Shown here piece after piece: positions 28,510 to 36,617 of a stretch of DNA of 64,000 bases (position 1 is the stretch's first letter; each line of letters begins with the position of its first letter). The notes below the pieces were generated by a model that made no database searches, was not told the DNA's origin, and saw only the letters and a list, made by a program, of their open reading frames with translations. The translations under genes and the position numbers were made by a program. The stretch is from Cyanobium sp. CZS48M (lineage in GTDB: Bacteria; Cyanobacteriota; Cyanobacteriia; PCC-6307; Cyanobiaceae), in NCBI GenBank assembly GCA_030373145.1, contig JAUCZK010000015.1, forward strand, positions 1-64,000. Direction: 5' to 3'.

Positions 28510-28638
28510 TCAGAGCCATTGGCCTCCACTGTTGTTGCAGTAGTCCTTCCTCGCGATTGAATCATTGGTTCCGCACACTGTCAGGCCCGGAATGAGAACC
28601 AAAGCCGTCGTGGTGATGAAGCTGAACATCACTGTCAT
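28510..28638 (-). CDS. 42-residue putative small lipoprotein
   Basis: An ATG frame of 42 codons with AGGGGA four bases upstream. The product begins with a hydrophobic signal (FSFITTTALVLIPGLTVCGT), with Cys22 placed like a lipobox cysteine, and ends KDYCNNSGGQWL. It lies 38 bp downstream of the larger secreted protein gene at 28677 on the same strand. The SD, signal and codon use together support a real gene despite its size. The remaining bases to 28365 show nothing. Confidence 0.5.
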   Translation of the reverse strand: MTVMFSFITTTALVLIPGLTVCGTNDSIARKDYCNNSGGQWL

Positions 28639-28676
28639 GGGTCCCCTGCGCGAAGTATTCAATGGGGCCGACGACC

Positions 28677-29351
28677 TCAAACGCCTGGGCCGTAGGCCAC
28701 TTGGCAGACGGCATTAAGCAGCTGAGCCTGTTGGGCCGTCTGTGGAACCTGTCCGTCCAGAAGGCCCTGCTGACAGTTGGCGGCACCCAGCAGCGGAGTG
28801 CCGTTGAACTGATAGCTGAAGCTTGCACCATAGGTTCCCACCGCCTCCACGGAGCCATAGTTCAGCTGGTAGCTGGTCTGGGGTACCACGAACACTGGTG
28901 ATTGCTGCGTGGCAGCGGTATTCACCAGGCTTGTGATGGCCGCGCCGGTGGCCAGGCCTGCCAGCCCCCAGGTCGTGGCGTTTGGCCCCCACCAACTCCA
29001 GGTGGCTGGGGCCCATCGATACCAGCCCGCATTCCAGGGTCTTCTGCTCCAGTAGCCCCCATTGGCCCAGTCGGGGTGCCAGCCGTTGTAGGGCCGGTTG
29101 TAGAAATTGGTATTGACATCGATGTTGCGGTTGAGGTTGCCCCAGGCGGGGCGTACTCCGGCGCCATAGAGGGGGTGGTAACCGTTGTATCCGCCGCGCC
29201 AGTCATCAACGCCCCCGCCGAAGCGGTACCCGCCACCTGCAAAACCACCGAATCGGCCCCAGGCCTGGGCTGGAGATACCAGCCCGGGGCTCACCAGTAC
29301 CAGTAGGGCCAGAGCAAGGGGGGCTTTGAAGGGGGAGGTCACAGGGCTCAT
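28677..29351 (-). CDS. Secreted Gly/Trp/Asn-rich protein
   Basis: A 224-residue exported protein. The signal peptide ends at PGLVSPAQA. The mature N-terminus is glycine- and aromatic-rich (WGRFGGFAGGGYRFGGGVDD) with YNRPYNGWHPDWANGGYW, followed by a hydrophobic Ala/Gly helix (GLAGLATGAAITSLVNTAA). The C-terminal domain has two cysteines (AANCQQGLLDGQ, LLNAVCQVAYG). The layout resembles DUF3300/YXWGXW-like envelope proteins with an inner-membrane or outer-membrane hairpin. Function unknown. It has no obvious RBS. It is upstream of, and probably co-transcribed with, the 42-codon lipoprotein gene. Confidence 0.65.
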   Translation of the reverse strand: MSPVTSPFKAPLALALLVLVSPGLVSPAQAWGRFGGFAGGGYRFGGGVDDWRGGYNGYHPLYGAGVRPAWGNLNRNIDVNTNFYNRPYNGWHPDWANGGYWSRRPWNAGWYRWAPATWSWWGPNATTWGLAGLATGAAITSLVNTAATQQSPVFVVPQTSYQLNYGSVEAVGTYGASFSYQFNGTPLLGAANCQQGLLDGQVPQTAQQAQLLNAVCQVAYGPGV

Positions 29352-29501
29352 CGCAGACGTTGATGTTCAGGAACGCCGCGCCAGTCAACTCCAGCGCACC
29401 GCCTTGGTTTGGTTTGGTTGTAGCACCGGGGAAACGAGGGCGGCTGTGAAGGAAAAAGAAACGTCTTCGGAATCAATCGCATCGCGAACATTTGATGTCC
29501 A

Positions 29502-29699
29502 TCACGAGCCAATGGTGACGGCATTGGGATGCTCCTGCGCGTTAAGCAAAGGGAATGCCACCCCGGTCATCAGGGTCGTATGGCCGTTGATGAAGGTGCC
29601 GCCGGTCCAGATCAGGAACAGCCATCCGTGCCATGGGCACAGCTGAGCGCCGTTGGCAAGCTGTTCAAGACTCTGTTGGGTCGTTGAGGGCGCCGTCAT
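29502..29699 (-). CDS. 65-residue hypothetical protein, translationally coupled
   Basis: An ATG-started frame overlapping the stop of the previous small ORF by ATGA. The sequence begins TAPSTTQQSLEQLANGAQL and has a hydrophobic central segment (HGWLFLIWTGGTFINGHTTL), perhaps a single membrane helix. The one Cys lies just before it. Neither homologue nor function is recognised. The stop-start overlap and the co-directional arrangement with the transporter gene are the best evidence that it is expressed. Confidence 0.4.
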   Translation of the reverse strand: MTAPSTTQQSLEQLANGAQLCPWHGWLFLIWTGGTFINGHTTLMTGVAFPLLNAQEHPNAVTIGS

Positions 29700-29800
29700 C
29701 GGATCGGTGGACTGGTGTTATCTGTTTTGACGGCTTCCGGGTAAGGCATCCATCGAATCTCTCTCAACATTGAGTCTCCCGCATGGGTTGGTCTGGTCAT
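29696..29800 (-). CDS. 34-residue ORF between transporter and coupled small gene
   Basis: A 34-codon ATG frame (TRPTHAGDSMLREIRWMP and onward) that starts just beyond the stop of the GAP-family transporter gene. It ends in an ATGA overlap with the next small ORF. It may serve as a leader peptide that couples translation of the downstream ORF. A shorter start at MLREIRW is possible. No homologue is recognised. Confidence 0.3.
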   Translation of the reverse strand: MTRPTHAGDSMLREIRWMPYPEAVKTDNTSPPIR

Positions 29801-29802
29801 CT

Positions 29803-30468
29803 TCAGAGCCTCAGAAGACCGCTGATGGCGAGGTAGATGCTGAACCCGAAGCAGAGTGCAGCATTGATCTGACGCTGATGGCACTCGCACCAGCCGCTCA
29901 TGATCACGAGGCTGCGGCGCCCGGCCGATCCCGCCAGCACCAAGGCCAACGGCGGGCCCAGGGACGGGAGCAGCGTGATCAGACTGACCAGCGCCGCCAT
30001 CAAGGCCCGCGTCATGGGTGAAACCCCGGATCGGGCCAAATCTTGAATCGCGGGTAAGAACAACACCAAGCTGGTGAGATTGGCGGCCATGAGGCCCATA
30101 CCAAGCAGCAAAGAAGCGCGCAGAGGATGGGCAACAGACGCGGGTGTGGCGGCCTTCTGATGGTCGGGCCGCTGCAGCATCTCAATGCCGAGCACCACCA
30201 GAAAGATCGCCAGCACCAGGTGCAGGCAAGCTGAAACCGGATCGGGGCCCGGGATTCTGGCCGGCAGGGCTGCTCCTGTAGCCAGGCCCAGCAGCGCCCA
30301 GAGGGCCACCACCAGGGCCGAGCCCAGGGCAAAGCACCAACCTCGACGCAGGCCGGAGCCTGGGCTGGTGAGGGTCAGCACCTGACCCACCAACAGCAGG
30401 GGGCTCACGGCTGCTCCCAAGGCCAGGGGCAGCACTTCAAGCGCGAGGGAGGTTGGCGAAGGAACCAT
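29803..30468 (-). CDS. GAP/LysE-like membrane transporter
   Basis: A 221-residue polytopic membrane protein with about six hydrophobic segments (for example ALEVLPLALGAAVSPLLLVG, HLVLAIFLVVLGIEMLQ and ALMAALVSLITLLPSLGPPL). The pattern matches the GAP (sulfolipid/glycopeptidolipid-addressing) family, related to LysE-type exporters. Members help move lipids or small solutes across the inner membrane. ATG 30468 is preferred over the TTG six bases upstream. It is divergent from the formylglycine-generating enzyme gene, and the 59-bp gap holds both promoters. Confidence 0.75.
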   Translation of the reverse strand: MVPSPTSLALEVLPLALGAAVSPLLLVGQVLTLTSPGSGLRRGWCFALGSALVVALWALLGLATGAALPARIPGPDPVSACLHLVLAIFLVVLGIEMLQRPDHQKAATPASVAHPLRASLLLGMGLMAANLTSLVLFLPAIQDLARSGVSPMTRALMAALVSLITLLPSLGPPLALVLAGSAGRRSLVIMSGWCECHQRQINAALCFGFSIYLAISGLLRL

Positions 30469-30527
30469 GGGCAAAGGCTTTCGTCCATACTCTCAGGCTC
30501 TTGGATACACCCCCCGGCGGAGACTTC

Positions 30528-31517
30528 ATGCCCCTGCGTCTGCTGGCCGCGACCCTTCTCATCCTGGGCTTGCTGATTCAGCCGCTTGAGGCGGATGCCG
30601 TGCAGGCCCCTCCTTCCTGCCAGGCAGGCATGGAATGGATCCCCGGCGGCACGTTCCGCATGGGGTCGGATGACCACTACCCCGATGAGCTCTCGGTTGA
30701 TGCGGTGACGGTGGAGGGTTTCTGCATCGACCGCCATGAAGTCACCAATGCCGAGTTCGATGCATTCGTGACGGCCACGGGCTATGTCACCGTGGCGGAA
30801 CGGCCGATCCCCAAGGATCAGTACCCCGATCTGGCTGACGATCAACGGGCTCCCGGTGCCCTGGTCTTCGAAAGCCCAGCTCCTGGAAGTGAAGTCGCCT
30901 ACCTGAGCTGGTGGCACTGGACTCCCGGGGCAAACTGGCGGCATCCGCAGGGCCCCGACAGCGACCTTGAAGGCCTGGCCAACCATCCCGTCGTGCAGGT
31001 CGCCTTCAGGGATGCCGAGGCCTATGCCGCCTGGGCCGGCAAGGCCCTTCCCACCGAGGCCCAGTGGGAATTCGCCGCCAGGGGCGGCCTCAAGGATCAG
31101 ATCTTCAGCTGGGGGAAAACCTATTCAACGAAGAAGGCCAACACCTGGCAAGGGGAGTTCCCCATCCACAACCAGGAGAAGGATGGCTACTTCGGCACGG
31201 CCCCGGTGGGGAGCTTTCCGCCCAACGGCTACGGGCTCCAGGACATGACCGGCAACGTCTGGGAGTGGACGCAGGACTGGTACCGACCCGGCCACCAGGG
31301 CATGGCCGATCATGTGAATCCAGCTGTGAGCGAGCAGGAGCTGAGTTTCGATCCCCGCGAGCCTGGCATCGCCAAGCACGTGATCAAGGGTGGTTCCTTC
31401 CTCTGTGCGAAGAACTATTGCAGCCGCTACCGCCCGGCGGCCCGGGAGGCCCTCGAACCGGATACAGGCACGTCCCACATTGGTTTTCGGCTGGTCTCCG
31501 GCCCGACCGAGGGGTAG
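30528..31517 (+). CDS. Formylglycine-generating enzyme, sulfatase-activating
   Basis: A 329-residue protein from ATG 30528 with GGAGA six bases upstream. The N-terminus (LRLLAATLLILGLLIQPLEA) looks like a signal peptide. The FGE fold starts at MEWIPGGTFRMGSDDHYPDE and contains RHEVTNAEFDAFV, LPTEAQWEFAARGG and TGNVWEWTQDWY. Both copper-binding catalytic cysteines of true FGEs are present: Cys293 and Cys298 in GGSFLCAKNYCSRYRPAAR. It converts the sulfatase active-site Cys to formylglycine using O2. It directly precedes a sulfatase gene and serves at least that one and the sulfatase at 36618. Confidence 0.92.
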   Translation: MPLRLLAATLLILGLLIQPLEADAVQAPPSCQAGMEWIPGGTFRMGSDDHYPDELSVDAVTVEGFCIDRHEVTNAEFDAFVTATGYVTVAERPIPKDQYPDLADDQRAPGALVFESPAPGSEVAYLSWWHWTPGANWRHPQGPDSDLEGLANHPVVQVAFRDAEAYAAWAGKALPTEAQWEFAARGGLKDQIFSWGKTYSTKKANTWQGEFPIHNQEKDGYFGTAPVGSFPPNGYGLQDMTGNVWEWTQDWYRPGHQGMADHVNPAVSEQELSFDPREPGIAKHVIKGGSFLCAKNYCSRYRPAAREALEPDTGTSHIGFRLVSGPTEG

Positions 31518-31660
31518 TCGTTGCGACTCAGCTGGGCACGCCTACTCAATTCGGGCAAAAAAGTCAGCACCTCGGCCTCCTCCCCGCCATTGCCTGGAAA
31601 TATGGGTTGCCTGCGCTCCCGTCAGGGGTCGCTGTCCTCTTCAGATACCCAGCTCGGCGC

Positions 31661-33466
31661 ATGGCCCCACTGGCACCAACGATCCGTCGGCTGACCAGCC
31701 TGGTGCTGGCGCTGTTCTTCAGTCTTTCCCTGGTGGCCTGCGGCGGGAAAGGGCCAGACCTCAACGAGGCCTCCGCGAACCCCACGGCGATGCCCACCGG
31801 CCAGCCGGTGGCGCGGCCGATGGGAATGCCCACCGAGAAATTCGCGAACAAGCCGAACATCCTCTTCATCATGGGTGATGACATCGGCTGGATGCAGCCG
31901 AGCATCTACCACCGCGGCCTGATGGTGGGCGAAACCCCCAACATCGACCGGATCGGCAAAGAGGGGGCGATCTTCATGGATTACGTGGCCATGCAGAGCT
32001 GCACATCGGGGCGCAATGCGTTCTTCACCGGCATGTACCCCCTGCGGACGGGCATGATCCCGCCCCAGCTGCCCGGCAGCCCGAGCTACCTCAGGCCCGG
32101 CACTCCCGCTCTGGCCAAGTTCCTGCGGGATCAGGGCTACACCACGGGAGAATTCGGCAAGAATCATCTGGGTGACCACACCGCGTCCCTGCCTACGGCG
32201 CACGGTTTCGAGGAGTACTGGGGCTACCTGTATCACCTCGATGCCATGCAGCAGGTGAGCTTCCCCGACATCAACAGCTCGCCGACGCAACAGGCGGTTG
32301 CGCCCCCTTGCCAGAACACTCCCGTCCCTGGGCTGCCTGCCGTGGCCGGTGCGGTGGATCCCAAGTCCACAACCTGCCTCACCCCGCCCCGGCCGGTGAT
32401 CTGGTGCACGTCGTCCGACGGCACAGAAAAGAACCAGAGCTGCAAGGACGAGGGACCGCTGACCCTGGAGCGATCCAAGACCGTGGACGAGGAGATCTCA
32501 GCCAAGGTGATCGACTTCCTCGACCGCAACGATCCCAAGAAGACCAACAAGCCGTTCTTCGTGTGGTACAACCCCGCACGGATGCACGTCACCACCGTGC
32601 TCTCGGACAAATACATGAACATGGTGGGAACCAAAGGCGGCAAGGATTGGGGTGTCAACGAAGCAGGCATGAAGCAGATGGATGACAACATCGGCTATGT
32701 GCTCAAGAAGCTGGATGACATGGGCCAGCTTGACAACACGCTGATCGTCTTCACCACCGACAACGGTGCCGAGATGATCTCCTTCCCCGACGGCGGTGTT
32801 ACTCCCTTCAAGGGCCAGAAGGGCGAGTCCTACGAAGGCGGTTATCGCGCCCCCATGGTGGTGCGCTGGCCCGGTCACATCCAGCCCGGCACCGTGAAAG
32901 ACCAGCTGTTCGCCGCCCTGGACTGGGTGCCAACCCTCGTGGATGTCGCCGGCGGTCCAAAGGGAGAGAATCTGAAGAAGCAGATCGAATCCGGCAATTA
33001 TCCCGGCATCGTCAAGACCACCCTCGATGGCGTCAATCAGCGCGACTACCTCGAAGCCAAGTCTGATAAGTCGGCACGAGATTACTTCTACTATTACTCC
33101 GGGGCCACACCATCAGCCGTGAGGTACAAGAACTGGAAGATGTATTACACCATGTCAGAGCCAGGAGCTGAAGGCTGGATCATGCCCCTGATCCCCTTCC
33201 ACTTCACCTTGGTTCAGAACATCAAGCGCGATCCCTTTGAGCAGGCCGTCGGCGTCAGTCAAAAATCGGCAATGAGCATTGGTGGTGCCCTGGGCGGTCC
33301 GGTCACGGCGTTCCTTTACGACTGGAACATGTTGCCCATCGGCCAGCAGTTGTGGGAAAAACAGTTGATGTCCTACAAGACGTTCCCACCTCTTCAGGCG
33401 CCTGAGACCTACAACCTCGATGGCATCCTGAAGCAAGTCCAGGCGGCGAACCATCCCAGCGAATAG
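31661..33466 (+). CDS. Sulfatase (S1 family), putative lipoprotein
   Basis: A 601-residue sulfatase from ATG 31661. The signal sequence ends with a lipobox (FFSLSLVACGG, Cys27). The core starts KPNILFIMGDDIGWMQPSIY, giving the metal-binding Asp pair. The modification site is Cys114 in MQSCTSGRNAFFTGMYP, so the classical CxPxR is CTSGR here, with Ser in place of Pro. Further ligands are in HVTTVLSDKYM and VFTTDNGAEMISFPDGG. It would hydrolyse a sulfate ester outside the cytoplasmic membrane. The upstream FGE is the obvious activator; an HdeD-like gene follows after 16 bp. Confidence 0.9.
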   Translation: MAPLAPTIRRLTSLVLALFFSLSLVACGGKGPDLNEASANPTAMPTGQPVARPMGMPTEKFANKPNILFIMGDDIGWMQPSIYHRGLMVGETPNIDRIGKEGAIFMDYVAMQSCTSGRNAFFTGMYPLRTGMIPPQLPGSPSYLRPGTPALAKFLRDQGYTTGEFGKNHLGDHTASLPTAHGFEEYWGYLYHLDAMQQVSFPDINSSPTQQAVAPPCQNTPVPGLPAVAGAVDPKSTTCLTPPRPVIWCTSSDGTEKNQSCKDEGPLTLERSKTVDEEISAKVIDFLDRNDPKKTNKPFFVWYNPARMHVTTVLSDKYMNMVGTKGGKDWGVNEAGMKQMDDNIGYVLKKLDDMGQLDNTLIVFTTDNGAEMISFPDGGVTPFKGQKGESYEGGYRAPMVVRWPGHIQPGTVKDQLFAALDWVPTLVDVAGGPKGENLKKQIESGNYPGIVKTTLDGVNQRDYLEAKSDKSARDYFYYYSGATPSAVRYKNWKMYYTMSEPGAEGWIMPLIPFHFTLVQNIKRDPFEQAVGVSQKSAMSIGGALGGPVTAFLYDWNMLPIGQQLWEKQLMSYKTFPPLQAPETYNLDGILKQVQAANHPSE

Positions 33467-33482
33467 CTGGAGCACCCACACC

Positions 33483-34058
33483 ATGAGCAACATCATGAGC
33501 GACTCTGATCACGCCTGGGCCCAGCGCTTGAAGACGTCAAGGTCCATGGGGATCCTGATGATCGTGCTGGGGGCCCTGGCCATTCTTTACCCTCTCTTTG
33601 CAACGATCTTCACCTTCAATGTGATCGGCTTCGTGCTGCTGTTGTTCGGCTTTCTGCAGCTGTTTCATGGCTTACAGCTCAGCAAGGCAAAGGCTGGTCA
33701 ACACTTGCTGGCCATCCTGCTCGGCATCTTCTATTTGATCGTTGGCTTCTGGATCCTGCGCCATCCAGTCTTCTCGATCCTGGATCTCACCCTGGTGATT
33801 GGAATTCTGTTCTTCATCCAGGGAGCCATCCAGGTGATCAACGCCTTTGATGGCCGAGAGGAGCATCGCAAGTTGCTGCTCGCCACTGGGATTGCCGGCA
33901 TTATTCTCGGCATCCTGATCTGGAGCAACTGGCCCTTCGATTCCCTCAGCCTGCTGGGGCTGCTGGTGGGCATCAACCTGATTCTCTCCGGCGTCAGCAT
34001 CCTGAAGACCTTCCGGGCGGATCAGCTCAGCCCCTCGGCTGGCTCAGAATCCACCTGA
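33483..34058 (+). CDS. HdeD/DUF308 family membrane protein
   Basis: A 191-residue protein with six hydrophobic helices, including GILMIVLGALAILYPLFATI, FVLLLFGFLQLFHGLQL and LLGLLVGINLILSGVSILK. This two-by-three repeat matches HdeD/DUF308, a family first linked with acid resistance in enteric bacteria. It is 16 bp after the sulfatase stop and is probably co-transcribed, so it may help the membrane cope with acid released by sulfate-ester hydrolysis. That link is inference. Confidence 0.85.
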   Translation: MSNIMSDSDHAWAQRLKTSRSMGILMIVLGALAILYPLFATIFTFNVIGFVLLLFGFLQLFHGLQLSKAKAGQHLLAILLGIFYLIVGFWILRHPVFSILDLTLVIGILFFIQGAIQVINAFDGREEHRKLLLATGIAGIILGILIWSNWPFDSLSLLGLLVGINLILSGVSILKTFRADQLSPSAGSEST

Positions 34059-34098
34059 CACCGAGGAGGGCCTCGGATCTGCAATCGCGTTCAGACTC

Positions 34099-35169
34099 AT
34101 GAGCAATTCGTCGACAATGCCACTGAGGCGCAGAACCATCATTCAGTCGCTGGGCACACTGCTCTGCGCCACACTGCTTGCCGTTGTCGTCGGCCTGCCA
34201 GGAGTTTCTGCCAAGCCGCTGGATCCGCTGCCTTCCTGGAATCCTGGGGCTGCCAAAGACAGCATCCTCAACTTTGTCTCCCAGACCACCGATCCCAGCA
34301 GTCCTGACTTCGTTCCTGCAGAGGAACGCATCGCCACCTTCGACCAGGACGGCACCCTCTGGGTGGAACACCCGATGTACACCCAGGTGATGTACATCCT
34401 CGAACGGGTGCCAGAGCTGGTGAAAGCCAAGCCTGAGCTTGCCCAGGAGAAGCCCTACGCCACCGTGCTCTCTGGGCTAGCAGGTGACAGGACGAGTCTG
34501 GAGAGCCTGACGCTGCCGGATCTTGAGAAACTGGCAGCCGCCACCCTCACCGGAATGCCGCTTGACACCTTCAATCAAGAGGTGAAACGTTGGCTGGCCA
34601 CGGCGAAACATCCACGCTGGAAACGCCCCTATACCGAGCTCACCTATCAGCCGATGCAGGAGCTGCTCAAGCTGCTGCGCGCGAAAGGCTATCGCACCTA
34701 CATCGCCACGGGTGGTGGCCAGGATTTTGTGCGTGTCTACGCCAACGACATCTATGGAATACCCCCTGAACAGGTGATCGGCACGGCCGGCAGCACCCGC
34801 TACGGCTACACCAGCACGGGCAAGCCCTTTCTCACCAAGGAACCCAAGCTTCTGCTCGACAACAACAACGCTGGCAAGCCCGAGGGCATCCATCTGATGA
34901 TCGGTCGCAGGCCAACGGCGGCATTCGGGAATTCCACCGGCGATCGGCAGATGCTCGAATACGCCAAGGCAGGGGGAGAAGCCAACCTGGCGATGATCGT
35001 GCTGCACGATGATGCCAGCAGGGAATATGCCTATGGCCCAGCCCAGGGGCTGCCGGACACCAAGGTGGGCACCTTCACCCAGGAGCTCTACGACGAAGCC
35101 AAGCAGCAGGGATGGGTGGTGATCAGCATGAAGAACGACTGGAAACAGATCTTCTCGTTTGCGCGTTAG
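34099..35169 (+). CDS. Exported HAD-superfamily phosphatase-like hydrolase
   Basis: A 356-residue protein with an N-terminal signal (SLGTLLCATLLAVVVGLPGV, cleavage near VSA). HAD motif I is IATFDQDGTLWVEHPMY with nucleophile Asp, motif II is the Thr in YRTYIATGGGQDFVRVYA, and motifs III/IV are around KPEGIHLMIGRRPTAAFGN with TGDRQMLEYAKAGG. The closest type is the periplasmic phosphoserine-phosphatase-like HAD family. It is in line with the sulfatase/HdeD genes and 40 bp downstream. A deleted copy of its C-terminus lies at 36325-36484. The substrate is unknown. Confidence 0.85.
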   Translation: MSNSSTMPLRRRTIIQSLGTLLCATLLAVVVGLPGVSAKPLDPLPSWNPGAAKDSILNFVSQTTDPSSPDFVPAEERIATFDQDGTLWVEHPMYTQVMYILERVPELVKAKPELAQEKPYATVLSGLAGDRTSLESLTLPDLEKLAAATLTGMPLDTFNQEVKRWLATAKHPRWKRPYTELTYQPMQELLKLLRAKGYRTYIATGGGQDFVRVYANDIYGIPPEQVIGTAGSTRYGYTSTGKPFLTKEPKLLLDNNNAGKPEGIHLMIGRRPTAAFGNSTGDRQMLEYAKAGGEANLAMIVLHDDASREYAYGPAQGLPDTKVGTFTQELYDEAKQQGWVVISMKNDWKQIFSFAR

Positions 35170-35218
35170 CCCCAGGTGAATCCGCTCAACGAGTAGCGCT
35201 GAAGGCCTTTTGATGCGG

Positions 35219-35233
35219 TGATGCCTGGCATCA
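35219..35233. promoter_or_regulatory. Perfect 15-bp palindrome upstream of the AraC-type gene
   Basis: TGATGCC and GGCATCA flank a single T. It lies 74 bp before the start of the AraC-family regulator and 50 bp after the HAD gene. That is a natural place for an operator, possibly autoregulatory. No protein can be assigned from sequence alone. Confidence 0.4.
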
Positions 35234-35306
35234 ACGCCCATGGGGCGCCCACAGCTGAGGCCAGAATGGTCAGAGACAAACCCGCAGACGATGCGACGTT
35301 GTTCAG

Positions 35307-36281
35307 ATGCCTCCCCTGCTGACCATTGACAGCGTCGAGTGCCTGCAGGCCAGGCTGGACGCACTCGGCCTGTCCCTGAAGGTCACTCAGCTCGCCGGGG
35401 GTGAGCTGAGCGGAACTCTGCTGCCCCTGCAGCTGGGTCCGCTGCGGCTGCTTCGCATCCGGGTCGACAGGTCGATTCACTGTGCCGGCCCCAAGCCGCG
35501 TGGCAGCCAAATTGTGGCGATTGATCTGGACAGGGATGTGGACGGCGGTGTGACCTCGCCAGCCCTGATGCGCAGCCATGGCCAGCCGCTGTTGCCCAGG
35601 GCCCTGTTCGGGCTCTCCTGCGCCGGCGAGATCCATCTGACCACCTTCGGCCCGTGCGACTTGGCCCTGCTGCTGATCCATCAGGAGGCGTTCCTCCATC
35701 GGGCCGACCGGCTCGGCTGCTCGGTGCTGGAGCAGGTGCTGCCCCGCAACTGGCTCACCTTGGATCCAGGCCGGTTTGCGCGGCTGCGGCGCTACCTGCG
35801 CCAGCTCTTCGCGACGTTCGAGGCCGATCCCACCCTTCAGCAGGTGGCTGGTTTCGACGAGCTGGTGAGCAACGATCTGATCCCTCTGGTGCTGGAAGCC
35901 CTGATCCATGGCGGTCATGCCAGCGACAGCCTGCCCCGGGCCCCTTCGCGGATCGCGCTGGTGAAGGCGGCCCAGCGGTGGATGGAAGCCCATCCCAGGC
36001 AGCCCATTCACCTGGAGGGCCTCTGCCGAGAGGTGCACACCAGCCGGCGGAGCCTGATTCAGGGATTCCGGGAGCACCTGGGGATGGGTCCGATGACCTA
36101 TCTGCGGCTTCATCGCCTGCACGGCATCCGCCAGGAACTGCTGGGGGCCGATCCAAGCCAGATGAAGATCCGCGCCCTCGCCGCGGAATGGGGCTTCCTC
36201 AACCCTGGCCACTTCTCCAGGCAGTACGCCGAGCTCTTCGGTGAGCGGCCTTCCGACACTGTTCGCCGGCCCCGATCTTGA
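35307..36281 (+). CDS. AraC-family transcriptional regulator
   Basis: A 324-residue protein. The C-terminal 100 residues carry the two helix-turn-helix units of AraC proteins: LEGLCREVHTSRRSLIQGFR and KIRALAAEWGFLNPGHFSRQ followed by YAELFGERPSDTVRR. The N-terminal 200 residues resemble the ligand-binding domain of AraC proteins of the AraC_binding_2/Arabinose-independent type, with no metal site seen. Lying between the HAD hydrolase and the second sulfatase, it is the best candidate to control the sulfatase cluster in response to a sulfated compound, which is inference. Confidence 0.85.
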   Translation: MPPLLTIDSVECLQARLDALGLSLKVTQLAGGELSGTLLPLQLGPLRLLRIRVDRSIHCAGPKPRGSQIVAIDLDRDVDGGVTSPALMRSHGQPLLPRALFGLSCAGEIHLTTFGPCDLALLLIHQEAFLHRADRLGCSVLEQVLPRNWLTLDPGRFARLRRYLRQLFATFEADPTLQQVAGFDELVSNDLIPLVLEALIHGGHASDSLPRAPSRIALVKAAQRWMEAHPRQPIHLEGLCREVHTSRRSLIQGFREHLGMGPMTYLRLHRLHGIRQELLGADPSQMKIRALAAEWGFLNPGHFSRQYAELFGERPSDTVRRPRS

Positions 36282-36324
36282 CCTGAGGTGCGTCGTGATC
36301 TCCCGGGCCTCGCGAGTGCCCACG

Positions 36325-36484
36325 TCCTTGGCGAGGGATGGCAGATGCTCGACTACACCAAGGCAGGGGGAGAAGTCAACTTAGCGATGATCGTGCGGCG
36401 CGATGATGCCAAGCTGGAGTATGCGTATGGCCCTGCATCAGCATGACGAACGGCTGGATACAGATCTTCTCGTTTGAGCGTTAG
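36325..36484 (+). pseudogene. Deleted duplicate of the HAD hydrolase C-terminus
   Basis: The frame LGEGWQMLDYTKAGGEVNLA followed by MIVRRDDAKLEYAYGPA aligns with TGDRQMLEYAKAGGEANLA and MIVLHDDASREYAYGPA of the HAD gene at 34099. After PA the match jumps, in another frame, to ISMTNGWIQIFSFER and the stop, corresponding to ISMKNDWKQIFSFAR at the end of the HAD gene. About 25 codons are missing. The relic is therefore a partial, internally deleted copy lying about 1.3 kb from its source. Confidence 0.75.
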
Positions 36485-36617
36485 GGGCAGAGCCCTGGCA
36501 AGCAGGATCAAGAGAAATGAATAGCCGGACCCGCAAGACAACCGCAAAGAGGTGATTGGATTTATCATTGATCTGGATTCCTGGCAATCCATCACCACTC
36601 TCTGGAGGCTCTGGCCA

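Noticed and set aside
31064-31660. A longer sulfatase start at 31064
   Set aside because: That part overlaps the FGE gene in another frame, and the lipoprotein signal begins at ATG 31661.
35166-36323. A 385-codon minus-strand frame
   Set aside because: It is the antisense of the AraC-family gene, which has clear helix-turn-helix units.
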